From Pseudomonas paraversuta (GTDB lineage Bacteria > Pseudomonadota > Gammaproteobacteria > Pseudomonadales > Pseudomonadaceae): a DNA stretch of 64,000 nt. The position numbers and the translations under genes were made by a program. Within the stretch, counting starts at the first letter, position 1. Every line of letters starts with the position of its first letter. The notes beneath the pieces are model-generated. The model did no database searches. It worked only from the letters and a program-made list of their open reading frames with translations, and was not told the DNA's origin. The stretch is from the NCBI RefSeq assembly GCF_904063065.1, contig NZ_CAJFCL010000004.1, forward strand, positions 372,001 through 436,000, in the 5' to 3' direction. Positions 1-9,666 of this stretch are shown here, in pieces.

Positions 1-459
1 GGCAATGGCATCACCCTTATAGGCGCCTACCTTGTACTGCCGGGCCTGCTCAAGGGAGGTCAGGGTAATAGGGCTATTGGCCCGGGCCAGCAACACCCAG
101 TCATCCGGGCCGATGGGCCCGACCCATTTGAACAAGGCTTCGCGCTCGGGGATCCGGGCCGTGACGAACACGCCATAATCGGGATTATCCAGGGCAAGGT
201 GATAGATGCGCTCCCAGGGGAAACGCAGGGTCATGCTGTAACCGATATCGGCCCGTTTGAAGGTTTCGCGCAGAACTTCGACGGCAATGCCTTCCAGGTT
301 CTGGTTCTGGGCAAAGTTCTTGCCGTTCTTGGCCATGTTGTACGGCGGGAAGTTTTCAGTCAGCAGCACCAGCGAGTAACGCGAAGTATCAGCTGCAAAA
401 ACAGCACTCGTCAGGCACAGGGCAGAAGTGGCGAGAGCGAGCAACAAAGGTTTGAACAT
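1..459 (-). CDS. Periplasmic solute-binding protein, 3' part cut by window edge
   Basis: The first 153 codons are present and the gene runs off the left edge. The N-terminus (MFKPLLLALATSALCL..., ending near VFAAD) is a clear signal peptide. After it comes a PBP2-type start with LTENFPPYN, a typical first strand and ligand loop of amino-acid-type binding proteins. Later text such as FPWERIYHLAL and ERE-ALFKWVGPI fits the same fold and resembles solute-binding proteins without a dedicated ABC partner. It follows hisF in the same direction after a 63-base gap and could share the his transcript. The ligand cannot be told from this part. Confidence 0.8.
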   Translation of the reverse strand, partial: MFKPLLLALATSALCLTSAVFAADTSRYSLVLLTENFPPYNMAKNGKNFAQNQNLEGIAVEVLRETFKRADIGYSMTLRFPWERIYHLALDNPDYGVFVTARIPEREALFKWVGPIGPDDWVLLARANSPITLTSLEQARQYKVGAYKGDAIA

Positions 460-522
460 GACAGACGACCTAAATCCATGGCGTGCCCAAGAGTGCCGTG
501 GGCCCGCCATGCTGTCCAGTGC

Positions 523-1293
523 CTAGCGCACCACAATCCCGCGCTCAGCCATGTAGGCCTTGGCCTCTGGCACGGTGTATTCGCCAAAGTGGAAAATACT
601 CGCCGCCAGTACCGCGCTGGCATGGCCCTCGAGGATGCCGTCCGCCAGGTGCTGCAGGTTGCCGACACCGCCCGAAGCGATCACTGGAATACCCAGCGCA
701 TCGCTGATGGCACGGGTCACGCCCAGGTCGAAGCCGCTTTTCATGCCGTCCTGATCCATGCTGGTCAGCAGGATCTCACCGGCCCCCAGGCCTTCCATCT
801 TCATCGCCCACTCGACTGCATCGAGCCCGGTCGGCTTGCGCCCGCCATGGGTGAAGATTTCCCAGCGCGGGGTTTCGCCCGGCAAGGAAACCTTCTTCGC
901 ATCAATCGCCACCACGATGCACTGGGAACCAAAATGCTGCGCCGCCTCCCCCACGAACTCGGGGTTGAACACCGCTGCAGTATTGATCGAGACCTTGTCG
1001 GCACCGGCATTGAGCAAGTTGCGAATGTCTTGAATGCAACGCACGCCACCGCCCACGGTCAGCGGGATAAACACCTGGCTGGCCATGCGCTCGACGGTAT
1101 GCAACGTGGTGTCACGGCCGTCGACGCTGGCAGTGATGTCGAGAAAGGTAATCTCGTCGGCACCCTGCTCGTCATAGCGACGGGCAATTTCCACCGGGTC
1201 ACCGGCATCGCGAATGTTCTCGAACTTGACGCCCTTGACGACCCGGCCGTTATCCACGTCCAGGCAAGGGATGATGCGTTTGGCCAGCGCCAT
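523..1293 (-). CDS. hisF: Imidazole glycerol phosphate synthase, cyclase subunit HisF
   Basis: 256 residues, the normal HisF length. It uses ammonia made by HisH to convert PRFAR into imidazole glycerol phosphate and AICAR in cytoplasmic histidine synthesis. The N-terminus [20 protein letters not shown] carries the catalytic Asp of the IPCLD motif, and phosphate-binding turns such as TVGGGVR and IASGGVG are visible. An upstream in-frame extension exists, but the MALAKRIIP start matches the family and has a GGAG-like site just before it. It lies 10 bases after hisA, as expected for the hisBHAF-type order. Confidence 0.98.
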   Translation of the reverse strand: MALAKRIIPCLDVDNGRVVKGVKFENIRDAGDPVEIARRYDEQGADEITFLDITASVDGRDTTLHTVERMASQVFIPLTVGGGVRCIQDIRNLLNAGADKVSINTAAVFNPEFVGEAAQHFGSQCIVVAIDAKKVSLPGETPRWEIFTHGGRKPTGLDAVEWAMKMEGLGAGEILLTSMDQDGMKSGFDLGVTRAISDALGIPVIASGGVGNLQHLADGILEGHASAVLAASIFHFGEYTVPEAKAYMAERGIVVR

Positions 1294-1303
1294 GCCGTTC
1301 TCC

Positions 1304-2041
1304 TCAGGCCTTGTAGGCGTCGCAGAAGGCTTGCGCCTCAGCCACGTCCAGGGTGCCTTCGTAAATCGCACGGCCGGTGATGGCACCGACGATACCGGGC
1401 GCTTTGGCGTCCATCAGGGCTTTGATATCACCCAGGTTATGGATACCGCCCGAAGCGATCACAGGAATGCTGGTGGCTGCTGCCAGGGCCGCGGTGTAGC
1501 TCACGTTGCAGCCCTGCATCATGCCGTCTTTGGCAATGTCGGTATAAACGATGGCCGATACGCCGTCAGCTTCAAAACGCTTGGCCAGGTCGATGACCTG
1601 AATGGTGCTCACTTCAGCCCAGCCATCAGTGGCGACGAAGCCGTCCTTGGCGTCCATGCCGACAATGATTTTGCCGGGGAAGGCGCGGCAGGCTTCAGCC
1701 ACAAACTCAGGGTTCTTCACGGCTTTGGTGCCCAGAATCACGTAGCTGACGCCAGCCTTGACGTAATGCTCGATGGTTTCCAGCGAGCGGATGCCGCCAC
1801 CGATCTGGATCGGCAACTGCGGGTAGCGCCTGGCGATGGCAGTCACCACCTCGCCATTGACCGGCATGCCTTCGAAGGCGCCGTTCAGGTCAACCAGGTG
1901 CAGGCGGCGGCAACCGCCCTCTACCCATTTGGCGGCCATGCTCACCGGGTCATCGGAGAACACGGTGGAGTCTTCCATACGGCCCTGGCGCAGACGTACA
2001 CAGGCACCGTCTTTAAGATCGATAGCGGGGATAATCAGCAT
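1304..2041 (-). CDS. hisA: Phosphoribosyl-ProFAR isomerase HisA
   Basis: 245 residues, full length. It isomerises ProFAR to PRFAR, the substrate of HisF/HisH. The TIM-barrel start [12 protein letters not shown] places the catalytic Asp at residue 8, and the second half contains [13 protein letters not shown] with the second catalytic Asp. Phosphate-binding loops GGGIRS and ASGGI are present. It sits between the DUF2164 gene (111-base gap with an inverted repeat) and hisF (10-base gap), so it is probably co-transcribed with hisF. Confidence 0.98.
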   Translation of the reverse strand: MLIIPAIDLKDGACVRLRQGRMEDSTVFSDDPVSMAAKWVEGGCRRLHLVDLNGAFEGMPVNGEVVTAIARRYPQLPIQIGGGIRSLETIEHYVKAGVSYVILGTKAVKNPEFVAEACRAFPGKIIVGMDAKDGFVATDGWAEVSTIQVIDLAKRFEADGVSAIVYTDIAKDGMMQGCNVSYTAALAAATSIPVIASGGIHNLGDIKALMDAKAPGIVGAITGRAIYEGTLDVAEAQAFCDAYKA

Positions 2042-2076
2042 GCTTTTTCCTTCGTCAAAAGAGCTGCAAGCGTTGA

Positions 2077-2134
2077 GCTTGAAGCTGCAAGAAAGAGCGG
2101 AGTGCGATCTTGCCCCTAACTTGCAGCTTGAAGC
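2077..2134. repeat. Inverted repeat inside the his operon
   Basis: Arms gcttgaagctgcaag (2077-2091) and cttgcagcttgaagc (2120-2134) are reverse complements at 14 of 15 positions with a 28-base loop. A partial further copy, agctgcaagcg, lies at 2062-2072 and another degenerate one, cttgcaactg, at 2141-2150. This looks like a REP-type element class different from the ggagcgag type found elsewhere here. It fills the gap between the DUF2164 gene and hisA and could form an mRNA stem that separates hisAF expression from hisBH. Confidence 0.6.
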
Positions 2135-2152
2135 CTGGAACTTGCAACTGAC

Positions 2153-2410
2153 TCAATTCTTTTCGAGTGCCCACAGGTCGCTTTCGATGCTCTCGAACCT
2201 CTCTTTGAGGTGCGTCTGCACATCGAAAATCGCGCGATTGTAGTAATGCGGCGCGATTTCGCGGGTGAACAGTTCAAGGATTTCAGCCGCTTCAAATGAA
2301 CCCAGGTCCAGTTCGAAGCGGTCCTGCATAAAGCGTTTGATCTTGCTGTTGGCTTCGTTCTCTTGCTCGGGGGTGAGCGTGAGAATCGGCGGCTTCTTGC
2401 GAGGCGCCAT
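2153..2410 (-). CDS. DUF2164 family protein
   Basis: 85 residues. The charged sequence with RFMQDRFELDLGSFEAAEILELFTREI and HYYNRAIFDVQ matches my memory of DUF2164, a small cytoplasmic family of unknown function often kept between hisH and hisA in Pseudomonas. No signal peptide or membrane segment is seen. Its ATG overlaps the hisH stop by one base (TAATG), so it is translated from the his message. No enzymatic motif is visible; a role linked to histidine synthesis is only suggested by position. Confidence 0.85.
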   Translation of the reverse strand: MAPRKKPPILTLTPEQENEANSKIKRFMQDRFELDLGSFEAAEILELFTREIAPHYYNRAIFDVQTHLKERFESIESDLWALEKN

Positions 2411-3048
2411 TACCAGCGTCCGTCCCAGGCCGCGAAATTTTCCAGCAGTTGCAAGCCGTGGGTATGGCTCTTCTCTGGATGGAATTGCACCGCGAAACGC
2501 GAGCCGTCAGCCAGCGCGGCCGCAAAATCGACGCCGTAGTGCCCGCCACCGACCACCTGGCGAGGATTGCCCGCCGCAATGTAGTAGCTGTGGACGAAAT
2601 AGAAGCGCGACATGTCAGGGATACCATGCCACAGAGGGTGATCGACCTTCTGCTGCACTTCGTTCCAGCCCATGTGCGGCACCTTGAGGTGCTCGCCGTC
2701 TTCGTGCAGATCCTTGCCGAAAAACTTCACCTGACCGGGAAACAGGCCGATGCAATCAACCCCACCGTTCTCTTCGCTGCTGTCGAGCATGGCTTGCATG
2801 CCGACGCAAATCCCGAGAAAAGGACGGTCCTGGCTGACTTCATGCACCAGCGAGTCGAAACCCAGGCGACGGATTTCGGCCATGCAATCCCGAATGGCGC
2901 CCACACCGGGGAACACCACGCGGTCAGCTTCGCGAATCACATTGGCATCGCTGGTAATCAGTACCTTCCCGGCGCCAACGTGCTCCAGCGCCTTGGCCAC
3001 CGAGTGCAAGTTACCCATGCCGTAATCGATCACCGCCACTGTCTGCAT
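2410..3048 (-). CDS. hisH: Imidazole glycerol phosphate synthase, glutaminase subunit HisH
   Basis: 212 residues. It hydrolyses glutamine and channels ammonia to HisF. The class I amidotransferase triad is visible: nucleophile Cys81 in [11 protein letters not shown] and the His-Glu pair in [10 protein letters not shown]. The N-terminus [16 protein letters not shown] is typical. Its ATG overlaps the hisB stop by one base (TGATG), which points to translational coupling, and its stop overlaps the DUF2164 start. Confidence 0.98.
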   Translation of the reverse strand: MQTVAVIDYGMGNLHSVAKALEHVGAGKVLITSDANVIREADRVVFPGVGAIRDCMAEIRRLGFDSLVHEVSQDRPFLGICVGMQAMLDSSEENGGVDCIGLFPGQVKFFGKDLHEDGEHLKVPHMGWNEVQQKVDHPLWHGIPDMSRFYFVHSYYIAAGNPRQVVGGGHYGVDFAAALADGSRFAVQFHPEKSHTHGLQLLENFAAWDGRW

Positions 3049-3641
3049 CAGAGCACGCCCTTGGTCGACGGCATTTGCCCGGCCATACGTTCGTCCAGCG
3101 CGACAGCCATGCGCAGCGCGCGGCCGAATGCCTTGAACACGGTTTCGATCTGGTGGTGGGTGTTGGTGCCGCGCAGGTTGTCGATGTGCAGGCTGACGTT
3201 GGCGTGGTTCACGAAGCCCTGGAAGAACTCCTGAAACAGATCGACATCGAAGCCGCCCACGGTGGCGCGGGTGTATGGCACGTGCATTTGCAGGCCCGGA
3301 CGGCCCGAAAAGTCGATGACCACGCGCGACAGCGCTTCGTCCAGCGGCACGTAGGCGTGACCGTAACGGGTCATGCCTTTTTTATCGCCGACGGCCTGGC
3401 TGAAGGCCTTGCCCAGGGTAATGCCAACATCCTCGACGGTATGGTGATCGTCGATATGCAGGTCGCCTTTGCACTCGATGTCCAGGTCGATCAGCCCGTG
3501 TCGGGCGATCTGGTCGAGCATGTGCTCAAGAAAAGGAACGCCGATATCGAATCGGGCCTTACCGGTACCATCCAAGTTGATCGAGGCTTTGATCTGGGTT
3601 TCCAGAGTATCGCGCTCGACTGACGCCTTACGTTCGGCCAT
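3048..3641 (-). CDS. hisB: Imidazoleglycerol-phosphate dehydratase HisB
   Basis: 197 residues, the monofunctional dehydratase without the phosphatase domain seen in enteric HisB. It dehydrates IGP to imidazole-acetol phosphate. Metal-binding signatures are visible: [11 protein letters not shown] and the second-repeat [23 protein letters not shown] lies one codon upstream, but the ATG of [12 protein letters not shown] is preferred. It is the first gene of the minus-strand his cluster, and its promoter should lie in 3642-3745. Confidence 0.98.
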   Translation of the reverse strand: MAERKASVERDTLETQIKASINLDGTGKARFDIGVPFLEHMLDQIARHGLIDLDIECKGDLHIDDHHTVEDVGITLGKAFSQAVGDKKGMTRYGHAYVPLDEALSRVVIDFSGRPGLQMHVPYTRATVGGFDVDLFQEFFQGFVNHANVSLHIDNLRGTNTHHQIETVFKAFGRALRMAVALDERMAGQMPSTKGVL

Positions 3642-3745
3642 CACCAGCTCCGCAAAATCATTGGGCGAAAAAGGTGGCCATTATAGGCACGGGTCAGGCA
3701 AACAGAAACATGGAAGGGAATATGACTGACGGACTGAGTCATTCG

Positions 3746-3803
3746 GTAGGAGCGAGCGTGCTCGCGAGCCCTTTAAAAGCTCGCGAGCACGCTCGTTCCT
3801 GCG
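3746..3803. repeat. REP palindrome (ggagcgagc class)
   Basis: Two arms, gtaggagcgagcgtgctcgc (from 3746) and its near complement ending gctcgttcctgc (to about 3801), fold into a long stem around ccctttaaaa. This is the common Pseudomonas REP type seen again near 11063, 11243, 11432, 45299, 57993 and 60214. It sits between the hisB promoter side and the 3' end of the MFS gene. Confidence 0.85.
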
Positions 3804-3818
3804 GGTCAGGCAGCGGTA

Positions 3819-5480
3819 TTAATGGAACAACACCGCAGTCTTCTGCACTGTCACCCACACGCCCCACAGCAGCGGAATGCCCACTGCCAGCCAGGCGGCG
3901 ATGACCAGCGGCAGACTGCCGGAGGCCGCTTTCCACTCCAGCGAGGTGCTGGCATCGGCGCCCTTGTCGTGCCCCAGCGCCTGTTCGGCCGCCAGTTGCG
4001 CGTCAGTCATGAAGTACTTGTCAGCCACCGGGCGTACCAGCAAGTTGCAGATAAAGCCCAGCACCAGCAGGCCGGCGAGGATATACAGGGTGATGTCGTA
4101 GGCCGCCGCACGCTCGACCCCGATGCTGAGCTGGTACTCACGCAAATAGTTGACCAGCACCGGCCCCAGCACACCTGCCGCAGCCCACGCAGTCAACAGC
4201 CGACCGTGAATCGCCCCCACCATCTGCGTACCGAACAGATCCGCCAGGTAAGCCGGCACTGTGGCAAAGCCGCCGCCGTACATCGACAGGATGATGCAGA
4301 ACGCGGCCACAAACAGTGACACGTTGCCCAGATGGCCCAGGTTCGGAATCAGCGCATACAAGGCAAAACCCAGGGCAAAGAACACAAAGTAGGTGTTTTT
4401 ACGCCCCAGGTAATCGGAGAACGAAGCCCAGAAGAAGCGCCCGCCAATGTTGAACAGGCTCAACAGACCGGTAAAGCCGGCCGCAATCGCCGCGATTTGC
4501 GCCAGCTGCGCCGCATCCAGCTGGCTGAATGTCAGGTCATTACCCAGCAATTTGCCCGCGAACACTTCCTGCAACAACGGTGAAGCCATACCCAGAATGC
4601 CGATACCGGCAGACACGTTCAGGCACAGCACCAGCCACACCAGTGCAAACTGCGGGGTTTTCCAGGCAACACTCACATGTACATGGCGCTGGGTAATCAT
4701 CGCATTGGCGGCTTTTTTCGCCGGCGCAGTCCAGCCCTCAGGCTTCCAGCCGGTAGGCGGCACGCGGTACGACAACGCACCACCAATCATGAACACGAAG
4801 TAAATCGCGGCCATGACTACAAAGCTCTGCCACACGCCCACGCCGTCCGGGCCGGCAAAATGGCCCATCAGCGCAGCGGCCAACGGCGCGCCCACCATGG
4901 CGCCACCGCCAAAACCCATGATCGCCATGCCGGTCGCCATGCCGCGCTTGTCCGGGAACCACTTGATCAGCGTCGACACCGGCGAGATATAGCCCAGACC
5001 CAGACCGATACCGCCAATTACCCCCGAGCCCAGCCACATCAGCCAGATCTGGTGGGTATAAATGCCCAGTGCGGAAACCAGCAGGCCACCACACCAGCAC
5101 AATGCCGAAACCACACCGGCCTTGCGCGGCCCGGCATGTTCAAGCCAGCCGCCCCATACAGCTGCCGAGCAGCCGAGGAAGATGAAAAACAGGGTGTAGA
5201 TCCAGCCGAGCATGGAGATCGGCCAGTCACATTGCGAAGAGAACACCTGGGCGATAAAACTCATGTCCGGCGCACAAGCCACTGGCGCAGTCACGCCCAG
5301 GGCTTTGGACAGCGGCAGCCAGAACACGGAAAACCCGTAGGCCATGCCGATACACAAGTGAATGGCCAAGGCGGCCGGCGGAACCAGCCAGCGGTTGAAA
5401 CCGGGCCTGGCGATGATGCGCTCCTTTGACAGGAACGCAGGCTTTGAGGCAAGACTGCCTTCAGCGGTGCTGGTACTCAT
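3819..5480 (-). CDS. OFA-family MFS transporter (oxalate/formate antiporter-like)
   Basis: 553 residues with about 12 hydrophobic segments. MFS loop signatures are visible: GGWLEHAGPRKAG in the first half and RFFWASFSDYLGRKNTYF in the second. The segments IHLCIGMAYGFSVFWLPLSK and GLGLGYISPVSTLIKWFPD are typical of the OxlT-like OFA group, which move small carboxylates across the inner membrane. It is longer than OxlT (about 420) because of an extra central loop and a C-terminal tail with one more hydrophobic stretch, as in Pseudomonas homologues annotated OFA. Start MSTSTAEGSLASK is chosen over an in-frame upstream extension. It appears monocistronic. The substrate is not deducible. Confidence 0.9.
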   Translation of the reverse strand: MSTSTAEGSLASKPAFLSKERIIARPGFNRWLVPPAALAIHLCIGMAYGFSVFWLPLSKALGVTAPVACAPDMSFIAQVFSSQCDWPISMLGWIYTLFFIFLGCSAAVWGGWLEHAGPRKAGVVSALCWCGGLLVSALGIYTHQIWLMWLGSGVIGGIGLGLGYISPVSTLIKWFPDKRGMATGMAIMGFGGGAMVGAPLAAALMGHFAGPDGVGVWQSFVVMAAIYFVFMIGGALSYRVPPTGWKPEGWTAPAKKAANAMITQRHVHVSVAWKTPQFALVWLVLCLNVSAGIGILGMASPLLQEVFAGKLLGNDLTFSQLDAAQLAQIAAIAAGFTGLLSLFNIGGRFFWASFSDYLGRKNTYFVFFALGFALYALIPNLGHLGNVSLFVAAFCIILSMYGGGFATVPAYLADLFGTQMVGAIHGRLLTAWAAAGVLGPVLVNYLREYQLSIGVERAAAYDITLYILAGLLVLGFICNLLVRPVADKYFMTDAQLAAEQALGHDKGADASTSLEWKAASGSLPLVIAAWLAVGIPLLWGVWVTVQKTAVLFH

Positions 5481-5774
5481 TATTGTTTCCCCCATGGATG
5501 AAGTGCTCCCCGGACGCGCGGAACCCCCGACTTTGGTGCCCTGTAGCACGAGTCATTTTTTGTAGGATTCATTTCAAGGCGCGACAATGCGCCGCAGAAG
5601 GCCCGAAAAACAGCCGAAGATTACCACTTGAACACAGGAAAATGCCCACGCTGATGCCGTGTTTGCTCAGCGGACCGATCCGGCACTATCCACCCCCAGT
5701 CGGCCTGCCCGTGACGCTATACTCTGCGACCAACTTTAAAATTTCCCTTCACTCAGACTTACAAGGACTCGCCC

Positions 5775-7988
5775 ATGAAAGCGTTCGGCAAAATCCTGGG
5801 TCTGGTGCTTCTCGGATTGTTGCTGATCATCGTGGCTCTGGGCTTTGCTCTGAGCCATCTGTTCGATCCCAACGACTATAAAGACGAGATCCGCCAGATA
5901 GCCCGCGACAAAGCCCACATTGAGCTCACGCTCAATGGCGACATCGGCTGGAGCCTCTTCCCCTGGCTCGGTCTGGAACTGCACGACGCCAGCGTCGCCA
6001 CCCTGGCGGCACCTGACAAACCCTTTGCCGACCTGCAAATGCTGGGTCTGTCAGTGCGCGTACTGCCACTGCTGCGCAAAGAAGTGCAGATGAGCGATGT
6101 GCGGGTCGAAGGCCTGAACCTGCGCCTGACCCGGGACAAGGACGGCCACGGCAACTGGCAGGACATCGGCAAGCCGGCACCTGCGGGCGTGAGTACCGAG
6201 ACCCCGGTCGCCAGCACTGAAACCGTGAGCAAGCCGGACAGCGTCAGCCAGCCGCTGAAACTGGATATCGACAGCCTGACCGTGAACAACGCCCGGGTTG
6301 AGTACAACGATGAGCAAAACGGCCAGCAATTCAGCGCCGAAAGCATCCAGTTGAGTACCGGCCCGGTTCACGAAGCCACCAGCACCCCGGTCAAACTCAC
6401 TGCGTTTCTGGGCACCAACAAGCCGGTGATGCGGGTCAAAACCGAAGTCGACGGCAAGCTGCGGTTTGACCGTGTGCTCAAGCGCTATCAGATCGAAGAC
6501 CTGAAAGTGGTGGGCGAAGCCTCAGGCGAGCCGCTGCAAGGCAAGACCATGACCTTCGCTGCCCAAGGGCAGATACTGGTGGATCTGGCAGCCAACGTCG
6601 CCGAATGGAGCGGCCTGAAGATATCAGCCAACCAACTGCGCGCCCTGGGTGAACTCAAGGCCAATAATCTGGACAGCACGCCACAGATCAGCGGTGGCGT
6701 GTCGATTGCCCAGCTCAACCTGGCCACCTTCCTCGACAGCATCGGCCACACTCTGCCGCCAATGGCACCGGGTAGCCTGAGCAAAGTCGAACTGGTCAGC
6801 CGCCTCTCCGGCAGCCCCAGCAGCCTGGCCTTCGACGAACTCAACCTGAAAGTCGATGACAGCAGCTTCACCGGCCGTATCGCCATTGAAGACTTCGCCA
6901 AACAAGCCCTGCGCATTCAGCTCAAAGGCGACACGTTCGACGCTGATCGCTACCTGCCGCCCAAATCGGCCGAGGCCAGCAGCGCCAGCGCCGCACGTAA
7001 AACAGAAGTGCAAGGCAACGAAGCCGGCGCATTGGCCGCATCAGGCGATACGCCATTGCCAGAGGCTCCAACCAAAAGCGGCTGGAGCACGACCAGGATC
7101 ATTCCTGTCACGCGCCTCAAGAAACTGGACCTGGATGCCGATCTCAGCTTTGGCCAGCTGACCGTAACGAAACTGCCGATCCAGAACGCAGCCCTCAAGG
7201 TCAGTAGCAAAGACGGCCTGCTCACTCTGCAGAACCTCAGCGGCAACCTCTACAAAGGCACGTTCGCCGCCAACGGCAGCCTCGATGTACGTCCGATGCT
7301 GCCACTGGCCAACCTGCAAACCCGGATCAACAACGTACCGGTGGAAAAAATCCTCCAGAGCCAGGGTCAAAAACCGCCGGTGACCGGCCTGTTGACCCTC
7401 AACAGCAACGTTACAGGCAGCGGCGACAACCAGAACGCACTGGTTCAAAGCCTCAACGGCACGGCAAGCTTTGTGCTCAACAACGGCGTGCTGCTCAACG
7501 CCAACCTTGAACAACAGCTGTGCAAAGGCATCTCCGTGCTTAATCGCAAAACCCTGAGCGGCACGCCACCGGGCAAAGACACTCCGTTCAAGGAACTCAA
7601 GGGCAGCCTGGTATTCCGTAACGGCGTGGCCAGCAACCCGGACATGATCGTGCGCATTCCCGGCATGAGCGTAAAAGGTGATGGCGACATCGACCTGCGC
7701 GTGCTGGGCATGGATTACCGCATCGGTATCACCATTGAAGGCGACACCCGCGCCATGCCGGACCCGGCGTGTCAGGTCGGCAAGAACTTTGTCGGCATCG
7801 AACTGCCATTGCGCTGTCGCGGTCCGCTGGAGCTGGGCGCCAAGGCCTGCCGTCTGGACAAGGAAGGCCTGGGCAAAGTCGCCGCCAAAGTGGCGGGCAA
7901 TAAAATCAGCGAGAAGCTTGAAGAGAAACTCGGCGACAAGGTCAGCCCGGAACTCAAAAACGCCCTCAAGGGGCTGTTTAACCGATGA
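5775..7988 (+). CDS. AsmA family protein
   Basis: 737 residues. One N-terminal membrane helix (ILGLVLLGLLLIIVALGFAL) is followed by a long periplasmic region rich in short beta-strand repeats. This is the AsmA layout, a bridge-like family linked to lipid traffic to the outer membrane. The segment DIGWSLFPWLGLELHDASV is the classic AsmA N-terminal motif. An AAGGA site precedes the ATG. Its stop overlaps the mutY start (ATGA), giving an asmA-mutY-yggX operon. Confidence 0.93.
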   Translation: MKAFGKILGLVLLGLLLIIVALGFALSHLFDPNDYKDEIRQIARDKAHIELTLNGDIGWSLFPWLGLELHDASVATLAAPDKPFADLQMLGLSVRVLPLLRKEVQMSDVRVEGLNLRLTRDKDGHGNWQDIGKPAPAGVSTETPVASTETVSKPDSVSQPLKLDIDSLTVNNARVEYNDEQNGQQFSAESIQLSTGPVHEATSTPVKLTAFLGTNKPVMRVKTEVDGKLRFDRVLKRYQIEDLKVVGEASGEPLQGKTMTFAAQGQILVDLAANVAEWSGLKISANQLRALGELKANNLDSTPQISGGVSIAQLNLATFLDSIGHTLPPMAPGSLSKVELVSRLSGSPSSLAFDELNLKVDDSSFTGRIAIEDFAKQALRIQLKGDTFDADRYLPPKSAEASSASAARKTEVQGNEAGALAASGDTPLPEAPTKSGWSTTRIIPVTRLKKLDLDADLSFGQLTVTKLPIQNAALKVSSKDGLLTLQNLSGNLYKGTFAANGSLDVRPMLPLANLQTRINNVPVEKILQSQGQKPPVTGLLTLNSNVTGSGDNQNALVQSLNGTASFVLNNGVLLNANLEQQLCKGISVLNRKTLSGTPPGKDTPFKELKGSLVFRNGVASNPDMIVRIPGMSVKGDGDIDLRVLGMDYRIGITIEGDTRAMPDPACQVGKNFVGIELPLRCRGPLELGAKACRLDKEGLGKVAAKVAGNKISEKLEEKLGDKVSPELKNALKGLFNR

Positions 7989-9052
7989 GAGACGAGCAAT
8001 TTTCTGTGGCGGTACTGGACTGGTATGACCGCCACGGCCGCCACGACCTGCCCTGGCAACAGGGCATCACCCCATACCGGGTATGGGTCTCGGAAATCAT
8101 GTTGCAGCAGACCCAGGTCAGCACTGTGCTCAACTACTTCGACCGGTTCATGGCCTCTCTGCCTACGGTCCAGGCCCTGGCCGCCGCCCCGGAAGACGAA
8201 GTGCTGCACCTGTGGACCGGGCTGGGCTACTACACCCGTGCGCGCAATTTGCAGAAGACCGCGAAAATCGTCGTCGCTGAATATGGCGGCGAATTCCCGC
8301 GGGATGTCGAAAAACTGGTGGAGCTGCCCGGCATTGGCCTGTCCACTGCCGGTGCGATCGCCAGCCTGAGCATGGGCCTGCGTGCACCGATCCTCGACGG
8401 CAACGTCAAGCGGGTGCTGGCGCGCTATACGGCGCAAGAGGGATATCCCGGCGAACCCAAGGTTGCCAAACAGCTGTGGGCCACCGCAGAGCGCTTCACT
8501 CCCCAGGACCGGGTCAACGCCTATACCCAGGCGATGATGGACATGGGCGCCACGCTTTGCACTCGCAGCAAGCCCAGCTGCCTGCTGTGCCCCCTCGAAA
8601 GCGGCTGTGAAGCGCACTTGCTGGGCCTGGAGACCCGCTACCCGATCCCCAAGCCACGCAAGACCATCCCGCAAAAAAGCACCCTGATGCCAATGCTGGC
8701 CAATGCCCAGGGGGCGATTCTGCTGTACCGCCGCCCCTCAACCGGGCTGTGGGGCGGACTCTGGAGCCTGCCCGAACTGGATGACCTTAAAGACATCGAA
8801 CATCTGGCACTGCAGCACGCTCTGACGCTGGGGCTGCAACAGGAACTGCCCGGCCTGACCCACACCTTTAGCCATTTCCAGCTGGCCATCGAACCCTGGC
8901 TGGTCCACGTCGAAGAGTCCGGCCATCACGTGGCCGAGGCCGACTGGCTCTGGTATAACCTCGCCACCCCGCCGCGCCTGGGCCTTGCCGCCCCGGTCAA
9001 GAAGCTGCTCAAACGCGCAGCCGAGCTATTGAATCCAGGAGAGTCGTCATGA
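7985..9052 (+). CDS. mutY: A/G-specific adenine glycosylase MutY
   Basis: 355 residues, usual length. It removes adenine mispaired with 8-oxoguanine. The helix-hairpin-helix [14 protein letters not shown] is followed by catalytic Asp in [11 protein letters not shown] (about residue 138), and the catalytic Glu region reads [12 protein letters not shown]. The iron-sulfur ligands C-x6-C-x2-C-x5-C are seen in [19 protein letters not shown]-terminal NUDIX-like domain (about 230-350) is present. It is coupled by ATGA overlaps to asmA before and yggX after. Confidence 0.98.
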   Translation: MRDEQFSVAVLDWYDRHGRHDLPWQQGITPYRVWVSEIMLQQTQVSTVLNYFDRFMASLPTVQALAAAPEDEVLHLWTGLGYYTRARNLQKTAKIVVAEYGGEFPRDVEKLVELPGIGLSTAGAIASLSMGLRAPILDGNVKRVLARYTAQEGYPGEPKVAKQLWATAERFTPQDRVNAYTQAMMDMGATLCTRSKPSCLLCPLESGCEAHLLGLETRYPIPKPRKTIPQKSTLMPMLANAQGAILLYRRPSTGLWGGLWSLPELDDLKDIEHLALQHALTLGLQQELPGLTHTFSHFQLAIEPWLVHVEESGHHVAEADWLWYNLATPPRLGLAAPVKKLLKRAAELLNPGESS

Positions 9053-9321
9053 CCCGCACCATCATCTGCCGCAAGTACAAAGAAGAACTGCCCGCTCTTG
9101 AGCGCGCTCCGTTTCCGGGCTCCAAAGGCCAGGACATTTTCGATCACGTCTCGGCCAAGGCATGGGCAGACTGGCAAAAACACCAAACGCTGCTCATCAA
9201 CGAGAAGCGTTTGAACATGATGAACGCCGAAGACCGAAAATATTTGCAGGGAGAAATGGATAAGTTCTTCAGCGGCGAGGAATACGCACAAGCTGAAGGC
9301 TATGTTCCGCCGACCGAATAA
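9049..9321 (+). CDS. yggX: Fe(2+)-trafficking / oxidative damage protection protein YggX
   Basis: 90 residues, the normal family length. It is a cytosolic protein that protects iron-sulfur enzymes and is linked to iron handling. [15 protein letters not shown] carries the conserved Cys7, and [18 protein letters not shown] follows. Its ATG overlaps the mutY stop, so both are made from one message. This pairs two oxidative damage functions, one of which (MutY) is an iron-sulfur enzyme. Confidence 0.97.
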   Translation: MTRTIICRKYKEELPALERAPFPGSKGQDIFDHVSAKAWADWQKHQTLLINEKRLNMMNAEDRKYLQGEMDKFFSGEEYAQAEGYVPPTE

Positions 9322-9425
9322 TCCCCGGTTTTATTGGGTTTGGCCCGTAAGCGACGGTAATAGTTAAATATTTTTCAAAAAAGTGTTTGACGGATAATCG
9401 AAAAAGGCTTCTAATGCGCCCCGTT

Positions 9426-9501
9426 GCCCAGATAGCTCAGTCGGTAGAGCAGGGGATTGAAAATCCCCGTGTCGGCGGTTCGATTCCGTCTCTGGGCACC
9501 A
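9426..9501 (+). tRNA. tRNA-Phe (GAA)
   Basis: A 76-base cloverleaf starting gcccagatagctcag and ending tctgggcacca with encoded CCA. The anticodon loop ttgaaaa sits in a ggggattgaaaatcccc stem-loop, giving GAA. The T arm reads ggcggttcgattccgtc. A terminator follows at 9547. Confidence 0.98.
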
Positions 9502-9546
9502 CATTCAGCATTGATGTGGTGTTCGCACCACCTCAAAGCAAACAAG

Positions 9547-9570
9547 AAACCCGCCTAGTGCGGGTTTTTT
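9547..9570 (+). terminator. Rho-independent terminator after tRNA-Phe
   Basis: aaacccgc-ctagt-gcgggtttttt forms a short GC stem followed by six T, 45 bases after the tRNA 3' end. Confidence 0.85.
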
Positions 9571-9666
9571 GTTGGACGCGATTTATACCCGGTGGCGCCA
9601 CCTCTCTTGGCGATTGCAAAGAGATGGGGTTCAATCCTCTCCTCAGCCTGCAAAGGACACACCTTC

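Noticed and set aside
1214..2119. 301-codon plus-strand frame over hisF/hisA
   Set aside because: Shadow of hisA; no start signal or recognisable protein.
9627..9637. ggttcaatcc word resembling a tRNA T-arm downstream of tRNA-Phe
   Set aside because: No matching acceptor, D or anticodon arms around it and no duplication of the tRNA 3' end, so not a tRNA remnant or attachment site.
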